A stretch of DNA of 64,000 bases from Lasiosphaeria ovina (GCA_033439765.1 JAULSN010000003.1:3224001-3288000); one strand, 5' to 3'; counted from the stretch's first letter, positions 33,152-44,737 are shown. A program made the numbers and translations. Notes: generated by a model from the letters alone, not told the origin.

Positions 33152-33568
33152 TGTTGTAGTGGCTAGTGAGCTAAGCTAGGCGAAGCACATAGGGCTTAAG
33201 AAGTGTAAGGAGCAACACACAAGTGCACAGATTGCGGGAGTAGTATCCCAATTAGATAACCGATGAATGATAAACCATATACATTGATAGCTGAGGAACT
33301 TTCTCCCAGAGAGGGTTTCTCAGCGCTACCTATATAGAACTATGAATGACTAACCAAAGTCCTCTTAGAGTGATCTACGGGTCCGCGAGTGATCTGTCAC
33401 ATAGATCACTCAGAGCGCCATAGATAGCTTTTAAGCCAGGTTCGTGGCCTTCATCGCCGCAAGTGTGAACCGCCAAAAGTTCGGCTTCCCGCCAACCTAC
33501 TGAGGACTGGAGGTGTGCAGCGCTTGCGTGTGTGCCAGGGGTTTAGTACTGTGCGGGTACTGTTAACA
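33152..33568. mobile_element. Possible solo LTR
   Basis: 417-bp segment beginning TGTTGTAGTG and ending TACTGTTAACA, so with TGTT...AACA termini usual for LTR retrotransposons, and with an internal TATATAG motif near 33331. No target-site duplication is visible and no gag-pol is adjacent. Unverified. Confidence 0.35.
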
Positions 33569-33714
33569 ATGAGAGGACATGTGCCCTGCCCGCTATATAC
33601 TTATTGAGGCGGCCTTGACTGCTGAAATCTGAGGCCACGCGCCCGCCAAAAACACCAGTCCAGACTGCGGCACATGTTGTCTGTGTGGAAGATGGGAGGC
33701 TACGAGTCACTCAC

Positions 33715-33828
33715 GCAGAATTTGCCTCCAGGGCTGTGGATAGGATGGCTCTGAGGCGCGCGAGACGCTGCACGTATTCCGATGCCTCCTTCTCCTTGAA
33801 TAGCCAGGCGAGACGCCTCGTCGCATTT
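33715..33828 (-). pseudogene. Exon fragment of a STAND/NLR-type N-terminal domain
   Basis: The minus strand reads NATRRLAWLFKEKEASEYV then QRLARLRAILSTALEANS, bounded by a good acceptor (TCCATCAG, with CTGAC upstream) and a donor (GTGAGT). The W-x-F-K-E-K-E-x...L-x-R-L-x-x...L-x-x-AL pattern is typical of an exon in ascomycete STAND and ankyrin receptors, just before the NTPase. No preceding or following exons are recognisable; the next CAG is only 34 bp away, too near for a normal intron. It is a relic, probably broken by the neighbouring repeats. Confidence 0.5.
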
Positions 33829-34242
33829 CTGATGGAGATAACAGCGCACGAAGTCAGCTAGTTGGTCTTAGGTCCTGTGCCTCTCGAAAGATGAGATAAG
33901 AGGCCGGCCGCCTGCTGAGAATGTTGGCGACCTAATTTTCCCTAGTGAGACACTCATCATGGCACAAACTGGGAACCCCGTCCCCGCCGCTGCCACTAGT
34001 TCTGATATTGGCGTTTCTGTTGTTGGTACTTTGGCCCCGCTGTGTCGCTAGTCTCACCGAAACTGCACCTTGCAGTGGCTGCGGCAGGGGACATAAATAG
34101 CAGCTCAGCACGCACTCTTCACTTTGCCCGATTCACTTGCCACAAACTCATCTCTATATTTTCCCATTGTCACGGTAACATCAACTACAAATTCTAGCTA
34201 GATACTCGCTGCGGCATAACAAACTATGTCTCCTCCAGAACC

Positions 34243-35409
34243 TCATGTTGTCTTCCAGGCCTGCTCGAGGAGGTCCTTGACCTTCCCAGTCTTGATGTGC
34301 GGGAACTGGTCATTGAGGGTTCGCTCTGGCTTGATATCGAACACGCCTGCCTCGAACCACTGGCCAAAGGTGGCCAGGAACCCCAGCATGGCCGGCTTCG
34401 GGAAGAAGGGGTACATTGGCAGGTACGAGGGAAGCTCCGTCACCACGCCCGTCTTCAACGTCTCGACCGAATCGTGGGTGACGTCGAACTTGACTCCTGT
34501 CAAATTGCGGAGTGACGTGTTAGTTGTTGTCTTTCTGCCGTGTTTGTGGAGTCGAGAGGGAGGAGAAGGCGGGCTTACCTTTGGCTGCCTCGGCATAGCG
34601 GAGGAACTCGTTCAGAGTCACCCTGTCGCCAATGACATAGCTCACAGGGTCCCACTTCTCGAGGTCGAGGATGGCGGCAGCGAACTTGGCAATGTCGGCC
34701 GAGTGAGTGAAGACGACGGGGACGTCGCCGCTGCCTGGGATGGCGGCGACATTGTTGGGGATGTCGATGAAAAATGTCCTCTGCTGCAGATAAGACTTGA
34801 CGACGGGCGACGTGAAAAAGTCGAGGAAGTAGCCGTTGACGATGTGCGTCGTCTCAAGGTTGGAAACCTTGGCGAGCTCCTTCTCTGCAGCCAGCCTGTT
34901 GATGACTGAAGGGAGCGAGCCGACGTTGCTGTTGAATTACACAGTGTGGGGTCAGCATAAATTCCTCGTCTCACTCAGGGGCATACGGAGTATTTGCGCT
35001 GGTACTTACTCAGAAGGGGCTGGAGCAGCCCAGTCGCTGGAGATCAATCTCTTTGTGGTCTTGGATGCGTCGGCCGCCTGGATGAGCTGGATCTCTTTGG
35101 GGGAGCTGCCGTCCATGGGAATCATGGTGATGGTCGAGATGACTGTGTCGATTTTGTTGTCCTCGAGGATCTTGGTCAAACCCGGAACATCGTCGTAGTC
35201 GACTGCGATAACAGGCACGCCAACCTGAGCCTCGACTTCAGGGTTGGGCTAAAATGGTTCGTTAGCGGCAAATCAACGAGGAGGCTCTCGAACATGGCCC
35301 AGACCTTGCGTGCGAGGATTTTGACTTCGTGCTTTCCAGTGGCAACCAAAGCTTCGACGATGGCGCGGCCAATATTGCCCGTCCCGCCTGCAACCGCGAC
35401 AATAGCCAT
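34243..35409 (-). CDS. NmrA-like / isoflavone-reductase-like NAD(P)-binding protein
   Basis: 315-residue atypical short-chain dehydrogenase. Minus-strand exons 35409-35305, 35248-35010, 34928-34579 and 34496-34243; introns of 56, 81 and 82 bp, all in frame. The Rossmann glycine motif VAVAGGTGNIGRAIVEAL lies at residues 3-20. The first splice joins KILARK to PNPEVEAQVGVPVIAVDYDDV. IDTVISTITM is the usual beta4 strand. The substrate part (residues ~115-315) includes ADIAKFAAAILDLEKW and SYVIGDRVTLNEFLRYAEAAKG, as in NmrA/isoflavone-reductase relatives. There is no YxxxK catalytic pair, so it may be a redox sensor (as NmrA is) or a reductase. It is transcribed divergently from the Zn2Cys6 gene 575 bp away, so shared regulation is likely. 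Confidence 0.87.
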
Positions 35410-35984
35410 GGTATGAGATGCTGTGGATTGTACTAGAGAAAGATTCTTTGTCTCAAGGGTGAAATACAAGGTTATGTATGAACTAATTATGGAGACTGAA
35501 GTTCAAGAACTGCTAGAGAAAATAATGGGCTCAGAAGCCTTCTTTATACTAAAGAAAAGAAAAGGAAAAATGAAAGGAAAGGAAAGGAAAAAAAGACAAT
35601 TGGTCAAGGATTCCAGAAAATACCAACAAGGGACCTACCTAACCTTAGAAATAGGGTAACTTACGTACTCTCTAGTAGCTTGAACGAGCGTAGTCAGGGC
35701 TGTTGGTGGAAGCAGCAACCAACAACCGGAAGCAATTTGCATCCGATTGGCTACCAACTAACTTAGACCGCTAAATCCCCACAACAAGGTAGCGCCATGG
35801 CTCAGCAGGCCCGGAAGCAATTTGCTCCCGGACACAATCCATTTGTTAAGCAGCCCAAACAAAACATGAGCAAATGCCCCCAATGCATGAGTGCATTGGA
35901 ACCTCTCAATCTGCGTACCATACTCGTACTCCCCAGAGCCCGGAACTATATAGATCGCGCAAGACGCGTGGCGCCGGATGAGGT
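35410..35984. promoter_or_regulatory. Shared divergent promoter region
   Basis: 575 bp between the start codons of the NmrA-like gene (-) and the Zn2Cys6 regulator (+). It holds a purine-rich AAAGG-type repeat (about 35551-35604). No specific regulator site was identified. Confidence 0.5.
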
Positions 35985-38609
35985 ATGCAGCCGAAAAAGC
36001 GACCGGAGCGGAATCGCATTGCCCAGGTACGTTCGAGGTTCCCTAACCCTCGAGTCCTTGACAGGGATTAATACGCCAAGCGAGCGTCTGCTGATTGGCC
36101 CGGCTTGAACCTCAACCTCACCACAGGCGTGTTTAACCTGCCAGGAGAAGAAGACACGATGTGATGGCAACACGCCATCGTGCTCTGCTTGCACCGCTCG
36201 CGGCGTGCAATGCATCCAACACAATGGGGCTCCGAGGAGGCGCGGTCCAGGGAAAAGGTAATTACTCTATTGAATTTACCTCAATAAAATTCCTGTCTAC
36301 TTAACCCCTAATAATCACTAACTTGAGCCCTTAGTAAAGAGCACATGAAGGCTCTCGAGGAAAGGCTGGCCAGGATGGAATCTCTGATCCAGCGCCCCGA
36401 GCGGCCGCAAAGCCTGGAGGACCAGCGGGCGCCGCGCCCATCAATTCCACCCAGCGGCCCGTTGTTGTCGCCGCCTACAGTCCTGGCCTCTGCAGATCGA
36501 GTCGATATTGGGTACCTGATTTCGCAACCAGACGCCCGCGAACAAAGCCAGCCCATTTCAATAACCGGCTCAAACCCAGAGATGGTCTGGCAGCCAGGGC
36601 CTGTGGGCTCGAACTTTGAGACAGCCCCTGTTCCAGCTCAGCAGCAACCAGGCAACGAAGCAGGGGCTGCCGACAGCATCCAGGCGCAGGAGCCAGTCTC
36701 AGTCACGCCTACCGAGAAATTCAAGCTCATATCGCATCCCGTCCACGAGAGCGAGCCATTCCAGCTGATGCAGAAGTTGCAGTCGACAGCAGCGCCCGGA
36801 GCAATCTCCCCGCGGGAGCCGTTCACCTCCATCGTGGAGCACGTCATCGAGGCCATGTTCGCCGAGTTCCCGCTCCTCGACACCGCGCAGTTCCTGTCGT
36901 GCCTACGCGCCACGACGCAGCAGCACCCGGGCGGCGGCTGGCCCGCGCAGCAGCCCGCCGCCTGGACCTGCCTGGTGAACGCCGTCTACGCCGCCGCGCC
37001 GCCCCTCAAGACGGTCAACGGCTACTTCCAGGACATCTGCGTCTTCTCGTGGGCCTTCTTCAAGAACGCCTTCGCCGTGTTCCCCGAGCTGCTGGCCCGC
37101 GGCAGCGGTGGTACCGGCGGCAGTGACGTCATGCCCGTCGCCGCCATCCTCGCCATGGCCCTCTTCACCCGCCACTGGGCCGCCACGCAGCTAACCGCCC
37201 TGCTGCTATCCACGGCCGCCAGGATGCTGCATCTCATGGACGCCGGCAAAGGCGTCTCCCAGCGGCTGCGGGAGCAGCGTGGCGGAAGCGCGGAGGAGCA
37301 AAGCGATAACGCCGCCGCGAAACTGTGCGTCGGCCGCCTGTTCTGGGTCGCGTATATCCTCGACGTGGAGCTCAGCTCCAGCTGCGGCGTTCCGCAGGCG
37401 CTGAACCTCGACAACCAGGACCCCATCTTTGACCTCCCCGAAGAGGGCGTCAGCGACAACATATCCCCGCTGGTGCCCGTGCAGGGCGGTAGTTCTGCCA
37501 ACGGGGCGGGAGTGGGAACAGTCGGCGTGTTCAGGCAGCGCGCCAAGCTGGCCATGGTCCTGTCGCAGATCACGACGCGGCTGTACTCAAGCCGGGCGGT
37601 GCGCAGCCTGGCCGACGCCGACCTGCTCCGCGAGATCGCGCAGCTCGACCTGGCGCTCGCGGATTGGGAGGCGCAGCTCCCAGCTCGGCTGCGTCTTGCC
37701 CAGCGGCCGGAGGATATCGCCCTCGACAGCCCCGCCGCCATCATGTACCTGGTGTACTATAGCAACGTCGCCGCCGTGCACTGGGCCGCGGGGCGCCACG
37801 CGGGCATGGATGTGTTTGCCAAGGCGCCGTCGTTCTACCCTGAGCTCGCGCTGTCGCGGTTCAAGGGCGAGGAAGCCGCACGAGACACCATCCGCCTGGT
37901 GCTGCATGGCACGCCCCCGCAGCTGCTGTTGGACTTTTGGTAAGTTGCTTTCCCCTGACGTGTCTTGCATGTGGCTCTCCAAAAGTTGAAACAGAAAAAA
38001 AACCATCACCGGCGCTGTTGCTGATTCCGAAATTGCGCAGGCGCGTGCTCCGCTACCCCATCACGGCGGCGTTTATTCTCGCGACGAGTGTCCTCGAGTC
38101 ACCAGAGACGGCAGAGGCCAAGGCCGACGGCGCCCTGCTCGCCGCGTTCGCCAAGTTCGTCGAGGACTGGGCGCGCAGCAAAAAGATCGACCTCGGGAAC
38201 CTGCTCCGCGGCTGCGCGAAGCTGGCGGCCCTCGCGGGCGAAGCGCTCGCTGCCGCGGCGCAACAACGTCCTGGCGGGCACGGGCAGCAACATGACCTGC
38301 CGTCCAAGTTCAAGTTCAAGGTGAGTACTGAGTAGTGTTCAGATGCGTTCATTCTCTCGGTGTTGTCTGTGTGGGAGAGCTGACCGCTGATTCGCGCGAG
38401 AGACTTTCCTGGTGGCCATGAGCCGCTGCCTCAACCCCATGTGCCTGACCCAGGACCTGCTGGGCGACGTGGTAAGCAGCGAGGTGGGCGTCGTCGAGAT
38501 GCTCTGCAACATCCTCGAGCTTCCGGCAGAGGAGGGCCAGGTGGGAGGACGGTTCGTGCCGAAGCTGTTTCGTCCTGGGACGTATGGGTTTTCCTCCGAG
38601 CAGAAATGA
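35985..38609 (+). CDS. Zn2Cys6 fungal transcription factor (Fungal_trans)
   Basis: Nuclear regulator, 754 residues. Exons 35985-36026, 36127-36257, 36335-37939, 38041-38320 and 38403-38609. The short first exon (MQPKKRPERNRIAQ) joins to ACLTCQEKKTRCDGNTPSC. The binuclear cluster is C-x2-C-x6-C-x6-C-x2-C-x6-C at residues 16-43. A basic linker and a heptad coiled coil (KEHMKALEERLARMESLI, ~58-75) follow, suggesting a homodimer. A Pro/Gln-rich linker precedes the middle-homology region (~200-500), containing VGRLFWVAYILDVELSSSCG, the usual RxxWxxYxLDxxxS element. An out-of-frame ATG overlaps 7 bp upstream; only 35985 reads into the zinc cluster. Target genes are unknown, but the divergent NmrA-like gene is the first candidate. 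Confidence 0.88.
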
Positions 38610-40003
38610 AAGGCTGCCGTGTGAACTGACTGATGACTTGGGTTTGGGGTTTGGGGTTTGGGGGATGGGGGTCACAGGCAACGAGAGCAATGCAGGGTTT
38701 GTCTTGTCATGTCAAAGGGCTTCTGCGAGGCACGACGACGTGCGTGGGAGGCGCATCCTGTGTTGGCCCTCCTGTGCGGCTTCAAGGTTGGCCGAGTGAA
38801 TGAACCACCCGGCTCTGGCCCCCTTGCTCCCTGAACGGCGCTTCAATGCCCCGAAAAGCCGGAGCATACTTAGAGGTTTTTTCCCCCCCATTGTTCTCCA
38901 ACTCTATCGAGGGCGACCTTCAACTGAAGTCTGTCATTTGAAAGTTGAGACAGGGTTAGGGGGGAGGAGAGAAGGTGAATGAGATGTTGAGAGGAAAATG
39001 CAACATAGAAACTGGAAAAGAGGGGAGTCAGGGAAGTGAACCAAGGTAGTAAATAATCTCACCCCCTGCATGTTCTAGGGGTGTGGTGCAGTTGGTTGGG
39101 TCGCGGGCGGTCATGACCATCTCGTCAACAAGCGGAAGATGACATCGCCTGTTTCCAAGGTACCCGACAGGGTTATTATGTTAATAAAATGCTACAAGCC
39201 AAGCCAGGATAGCAAGGATGGGGGTTCCTTCGGAGTACGGAAACTTTATTGGCGTTCGTATGTACTCTGAATGTACATGTACCTCGACCCATGTCTTTTA
39301 GTATACAAGGATGTTAGCTCGTCATGGGAAAAACATGCATGTCAATCTTCCACGGGTTAAGAGATACCTAACCAAAAAACGATCGCGCGCCCCTGGATCG
39401 GTTGGTTGGGCCGCGGTTGGCCCCCAAACAAATGGGACTGAACCCGGCCGCACTACAGGCCTACGCGATGGTTGGTAACCGGGTAGCCTAGCTATGATAA
39501 CACGAATGGAATCCTCCAGTAGTCTACTGCCCCGGCTCATACAATATACCTGGTACAGAGACGCTCCGTCTGGCCGGGGTTGGTTCCAACTGCTGGCTTT
39601 GCCGCGCGTGTCGTTGGCGCGGCGCCCGGTCTCCTGAGTGGGAGGTTTCAAAATGAAAACACGCGGTGGTCGGCATTAGGTCGCTGTTGTTGGTATTATG
39701 TTCAGCGCCCGGTCTCCTAGGTTGGAGGTTTCAAAACGAAAACACGCGGTGGTCGGCATTAGGTCGCTGTTGTTGGTATTATGTTCAGTGGTGCAACCTT
39801 TGGTTCGTTTATTTATGCCACCACACAGCCGTCCAAATCATGGCTCTCACCACATCACCTACCATAATCCCTCATCGAAACCGAAGCTCCCGCGTGTCTC
39901 TCCCCAAGCCTTTCAGCGAGCTTTGCATTGTCTTCGACCGAAGACCCGATAGACGCCGCAGAAAGCAAATCCAAGCCATCCAAGGTCTAATTAGATAACT
40001 GCC
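38610..40003. other. Intergenic with an 83-bp tandem duplication
   Basis: No gene seen. A GGGTTTG-like triplet repeat lies at about 38639-38665. The duplicated 83-bp unit at 39622-39787 sits in the promoter side of the next gene. Confidence 0.55.
39622..39787 (+). repeat. 83-bp tandem direct duplication
   Basis: Units 39622-39704 and 39705-39787 are head-to-tail and nearly identical, differing at only a few bases (around the GAGTGGG/AGGTTGG stretch and one T/C). They lie 217 bp upstream of the ATG at 40004. Confidence 0.9.
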
Positions 40004-40680
40004 ATGGCATCAGTCAACAAGTCTGCGCCGGGTTCAAGCGCGGGTGGTGCCAAAGAACAGATTGTGGTGGCCGACATCGATCTATTAAAGAGCCAACAAG
40101 TGGTGAGGATTAGAAAAGAGGATGGGGTGGAGCATATGAACGAAACTTTATTTTTGACCGTGAAAGATGTACATACCTTGGAGGTATGTCCATGACCTTC
40201 TCGACTCAGTTTTATCCATCTTTGTATTAATTTGTTCCCGAATATCTTTAGATGCTAAAGAGCAGGCTCAATACCGCCCCCCCCAAGCCCGTTTCTGATA
40301 CCTCAGAGTCTTCTAAACCCTCGAAGTTTTGGAAGCCAGTAGATTTACACACGGACCATTATTCGATATGGATGAGAGTTAATGAGGTAACCGACAAGGA
40401 AACTGTGGAAATCACCAGCGAGCAACACTATACAGATTGTCTCCACAAACTTGCTCGTAAATGGGAAAAGAAAGAGGCCGGCTGGGATATGGTAAAGATC
40501 CAGATAATCCATAAACCGCAGCCTCTGACCTCGGCCAACAAAGAAAGTCTTGGCGATGCTCGCGTCAATGTTGTCGGGTGGTCCGAAAGAGTAAAAGATG
40601 AAGCAAAGAAAGATAAGTCCAAGGACGTCAAGCTCTTCTCAATTTTCCCCGACACGGCTCCCGGATCAAGTGGTAACTAA
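40004..40680 (+). CDS. Unknown two-exon protein
   Basis: 202 residues; exons 40004-40183 and 40252-40680, with a 68-bp phase-0 intron. No family recognised. The first exon reads IVVADIDLLKSQQVVRIRKE and MNETLFLTVKDVHTLEML, which looks like beta strands of a small domain. The second has DHYSIWMRVNEVTDKETVEI and a charged Lys-rich region (WEKKEAGWDMVKIQIIHKP), ending in a Lys/Asp/Ser tail. There is no signal peptide or membrane segment, so it is probably cytosolic or nuclear. Base composition is less GC-rich than most neighbouring genes. Expression is unproven, but the clean splice and continuous frame support a gene. Confidence 0.6.
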
Positions 40681-41799
40681 TCAGCCCGGAAGCTCGACAA
40701 CCGGGCCAAGATAAAATATAAAAAGAACAGCGACGACATTCGGGGTGATTTTCCCACCGGATGACGGCGGAATACATAAAACTATCGCACGAACTTGGGG
40801 GGGGGGGGGGGGGGAACGAGAAGAAAGAGGGCAGACTTCGGTTCCTCCTCTGGGGCTTTCGGAAAAGGAGCAAATAGCGAGAGCTCACAGAATTTGGGTG
40901 CGTGTTGATAGGGGACAAATGGAGTAGGATTTCCCTATCATAAGGAATTCTCGAGGCGGTCGTCACTCTTTATTTCAGGGGTCATTCGAGGAACTGGGTT
41001 CCGGGAGTTTGAGAGAACCTGCTGGCCAGGCTGTGTGGTTTTGTTTATTTAATTAGCTGAAAACTGTTCCAGGTGGGCATTTCAACTGTCCGTAAAGCGA
41101 TTCGCAAGCTGAATTGTACGCGTGTTCAACAATTAGGTAATTACCATTGATAAAATGGTCATGCAATGCGTGTGCACCAAGAGCCCGGGTTCTTATCCCC
41201 TTCGCCACCAATCAAACTCCAGCCCTGCTGTCTGGGGCTCAGATTAGACCGCGTGGCAGGCATGAGCCTATGAGGAGACGAGGTTGCAAGGCACAGTTTC
41301 TTTCACGATATGAGAAGAGGGACGATGATAATAATGAGGTGGGTCGAGAACCCCACATTGATTTACTGATTGGTCTTTTACGCACCGTTGGTAAGTTTTT
41401 ACCACCGTTATGTAGCCTGCTTCAAACTCTAGCCAGACCGATTGTTGCTGGTTGTTGGTGTCCAATGCAATCGACTCGGAGTCTGTGGTGGGAGTGAGGA
41501 GAAGCCAAGCTGGCTGATAAGGGTTAGGGTCAGCAAGCAAAAGGTGAGACGGTTGGCGACTCCACGCCGCCAAAATCGGGATAGGAACGGGACGAACATG
41601 ACTCTAATTTTCGAAAACAACTAGCAATCAGCCGCCGACTGCACTGATCATCTCGTCTGAACTTCCGTCCGCCACGTTGGTGAATCAGACCGTTATCAAG
41701 ATCATCGGATGACGTCGTGGGTCCTGCAAGTCGATAATTGACGACAGCTATAAAGTTCACCGCCCCGCGCGAGGCGCCGGTTGCGCCTCCCTCTTCACC
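40681..41799. other. Intergenic with G18 homopolymer
   Basis: No gene seen. An uninterrupted run of 18 G at 40797-40814 lies in the 3' flank of the preceding gene; the rest is unremarkable short-ORF sequence. Confidence 0.55.
40797..40814 (+). repeat. G18 homopolymer
   Basis: Eighteen consecutive G on the + strand, able to form quadruplex DNA or RNA and prone to length error in sequencing. Confidence 0.9.
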
Positions 41800-43273
41800 A
41801 TGGCCGCTTGTTTCTGGCACCTACGAACACGACTCCCCTCCAATATCAGAAGGAGCAGTCTACCCTCAAACCTTTATTTGGCGATATCCTGCTTATCCGC
41901 ACCTTGCTCGCGCAGCATGGGCTCCTTGGCCTCGGCGAAAGCCAATGTCTTGATTGTAGGGTCCGGCGGTGTGGGCACCATGGCAGCCTATGCCCTGGAA
42001 AAGAGCGGCAAAGCGAGCGTGACTGCTGTCTTGCGGTCGAACTTTGCTGCTGTTCACGATGCCGGGTTTCAGATTAACTCTCTGGATCACGGAGAAATCA
42101 GAAATTGGAGACCATCGCAGAGTGAGTGAGCCACACCGGTCGCGACCTGGACCACACACGTTGAATCTCACACGTCACGCCCAAAGTCCGCAACAGCGTC
42201 CCAAACGTGGCCCAGGAGAAAGATCTCCAGCCATACGACTATGTCGTCGTCACCACCAAGAACATCGCCGACGTGAGCCCGACCGTGGCCGAAATCATTG
42301 CGCCGGCCGTGACTCCCGGCCACACGGCCATCACGCTGCTGCAGAACGGGCTGAACATTGAGAAGCCGATCATCGCTGCCTTCCCTCAAAACCCCGTCGT
42401 CTCGGGCATCTCCTTCATCGGGGCGACCGAAGGGCCGCTCGGCACGATCAAGCACGACGACCACGACACGCTGGTGGTCGGGCCGTTCACCAACCCCAAC
42501 ATCCCCGCTGGCGTGTCCGAGGCGGCGGCCAAGCAGTTCGTCAACGCGTACTCGTGCGCCGGGGTCGACTGCGTGCTCGAGCCCGACGTGCGGTTCTGGC
42601 GCTGGCGCAAGCTGCTCTACAACTCGTCGTACAACACCGTCGCCACCATCCTGCGCATGGACACGTCGCGCATGCGTGTCTCGGAGCACGTCATCGACAA
42701 CCTGATCCGCCCCGTCATGCACGAGATTCGTGCCACGGCCAAGGCCGCCGCCGGCGTCGATCTGCCCGAGGAGCTGATCGAGAGGATGATCACCATCGAC
42801 ACCTTCGAGGCATTCTTCAAGCCCAGTATGCTCCAAGACATGGAAAAGGTATGTCGTTTCCTATGCACTGGGGTCCAATTAGTTCCCTCACGTACATTTT
42901 GTTTCGTCGTCTCAAGGAGGGTGCTCCCTCGTATATGTTCTCACTTATCTCCTTTTTTACGTTGCCATTCCACTCGAAATGAAATAGAAACCACAACTTA
43001 ATATCACTTCCCGCCAACCTTACGAGACTGAGACGCTAACATTTCCTCCCCTCGTCCTCGCAGGGCAACTACATCGAGTTTGAGAATATCGCGGGAGAGC
43101 CTCTTCGCGAGGCCGAGCGGGCTGGCGTCCCCACGCCAACGCTCAAAGTCATCTACGAACTGCTCAAGGGACTGCAGTGGCAGACCAAGGAGGCAAAGGG
43201 GCTTATCCGGATGCCGCTGAAGAGCGACCCTAGTCTGAAGTACGGGACCAAGCACCCGAGAGTCGTCACATGA
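41800..43273 (+). CDS. Ketopantoate reductase-like (ApbA/PanE) oxidoreductase
   Basis: 397 residues; exons 41800-42121, 42187-42848 and 43064-43273. The family reduces 2-ketopantoate to pantoate with NADPH (pantothenate/CoA pathway), but ascomycetes carry several paralogues with other alpha-keto substrates. The N-terminal Rossmann motif is NVLIVGSGGVGTMAAYALE. VVVTTKNIADVSP and ITLLQNGLNIE are the strands leading to the conserved Asn of the hinge. The C-terminal helical domain has WRWRKLLYNSSYNTVATIL (catalytic Lys within) and ends with VPTPTLKVIYELLKGLQ. The first ATG (41800) gives a 39-residue Arg/Ser-rich leader resembling a mitochondrial presequence. The ATG at 41917 (MGSLASAKANVL) would give a cytosolic form. 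The second intron is long (215 bp). Confidence 0.88.
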
Positions 43274-44737
43274 GCAGTCGTCAGGTTATAGGGGCGCCCT
43301 CGGATTCAGGATGCAACGGGAATAATCACCCTAATGGACTAAAAGAGAGAATTGCGGCGTTGTCATTGTGGCGTTGGCGTAAATACCTTGGAGTATGGCG
43401 CACAGATAGACAGGGGATGCCATTCAAGCTTAGAAATACACTGTGGTGATGCTCCGGCATCATTGGCTTTTACAGAGGGGACTTGTCTGTCTTCCTCGTC
43501 AGGGTTTGGTCTTGTTGAATTGAAGGTGCATGTGATTTTGATTACTTGAAACTAGCCCAAAAGCATGAATATTACAGAATCAAATATGAGAATATCTAGC
43601 TACGTTGATCTGAACAGACTAATTGCTAGGGAGGACAGAAAGTAGAGAAGAGATTACGATACTCTAGAGTCTCAACGTTTTAACTTCTTCGGCGGAATGA
43701 GGCCGGTCAAGCTTCACCATCTACTTCTAGAATCAATTGAGATTTAATTCCAAGCATCAGACCATTATGAAAATGCAAGAAGGGAAATGGTTCACGCCTC
43801 TTTAAACAGACTCTCAACGTATTGGGAACTTGTGCGAGCCCTGGGATTTGGCCCAATCGGTAACCGGGCTATCCCTATTGCGGTCATGGGGCGCAGCCAA
43901 TTCGCGCTCCTCGGATTGCGGGTAACAGATCGTCGGACGGGGTAGCGCCAAGCCCCTAAATGGCTTCGGAGCCCCTTGAGTGGAGATTTCAGCTCCATTT
44001 TTAGCGAGCAGGCTTCAAGTCTGACAAGCTAAATTGCGCCGTGAGCACAAAGGACACAAGATGCATCAGCCAGGGCGGCCTCGATATCACCAACAGCGCA
44101 AAAGGCCGCGTCGGACTTTGCGCGAGAGGCGGAGCCTGCAAGGCGCCGCATTCTAGATGGAAAGAACGGCCAACGACGCCCTGCCCTGTACCTGCCACAG
44201 GGGTTGTGGGGAGCGCGCTCTGGGCCCCTGGCCTGCCGGGCCTGCTGTGTTGGACTGGGAATAGGCCCCCACAGGCCGCACCTCCCATTGGCCGGCAGCA
44301 GGCCAAGTGCCCAAGAGCGAACAGTTGGGTCTGGCCTGGCCCATTTCCCACCACAGTAATAATCCGCTCCCTTGCCATTTATGGACGGATAGATCTTGGC
44401 TCTAGCAAACACCAATAGCACGCGTGCCGCTTGTTAGCTGGGGCGTGAGTTAGTGGTCACTGGTCAGGAGAACACGGGAATCAATCCAGCATTTGCGTGA
44501 GCCTTCCCCCTTTCCCACAAACCCCCCCGACCTGGGAGTCCCGTCCCGTCGAAACGCAAACGCAAACGCGCACCGCACCGCATCGTTCCACTCCCGACCG
44601 ACCGACCGACCACGCTGTTCGCCTTGTCTAAAATCGACCTATGCTTCTCACCGCCCTTACCACCAGGGCACACGGCCTCCGTGGCAGCGCCAGCTTCCGA
44701 CTTTAGCACCCCCCAAAAAAACACCAACCGAGCCGAA
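43274..44737. other. Intergenic, upstream of GT32 gene
   Basis: No gene supported. Overlapping ORFs on both strands at 44000-44420 show no domain. A (CGAC)n short run at about 44596-44612 and a CA-rich leader precede the ATG at 44738. Confidence 0.5.

Larger units (their letters stand above)
32913..34242. other. Repeat-derived and decayed sequence right of the pogo element
   Basis: Apart from the LTR-like segment and the STAND exon fragment, no gene is seen. 33840-34240 has no recognisable coding potential and contains the 3' flank of the NmrA-like gene. Confidence 0.45.

Noticed and set aside
38639..38665. GGGTTTG triplet repeat resembling telomere sequence
   Set aside because: Only about three units, not the TTAGGG type of filamentous fungi, and internal to normal genes.
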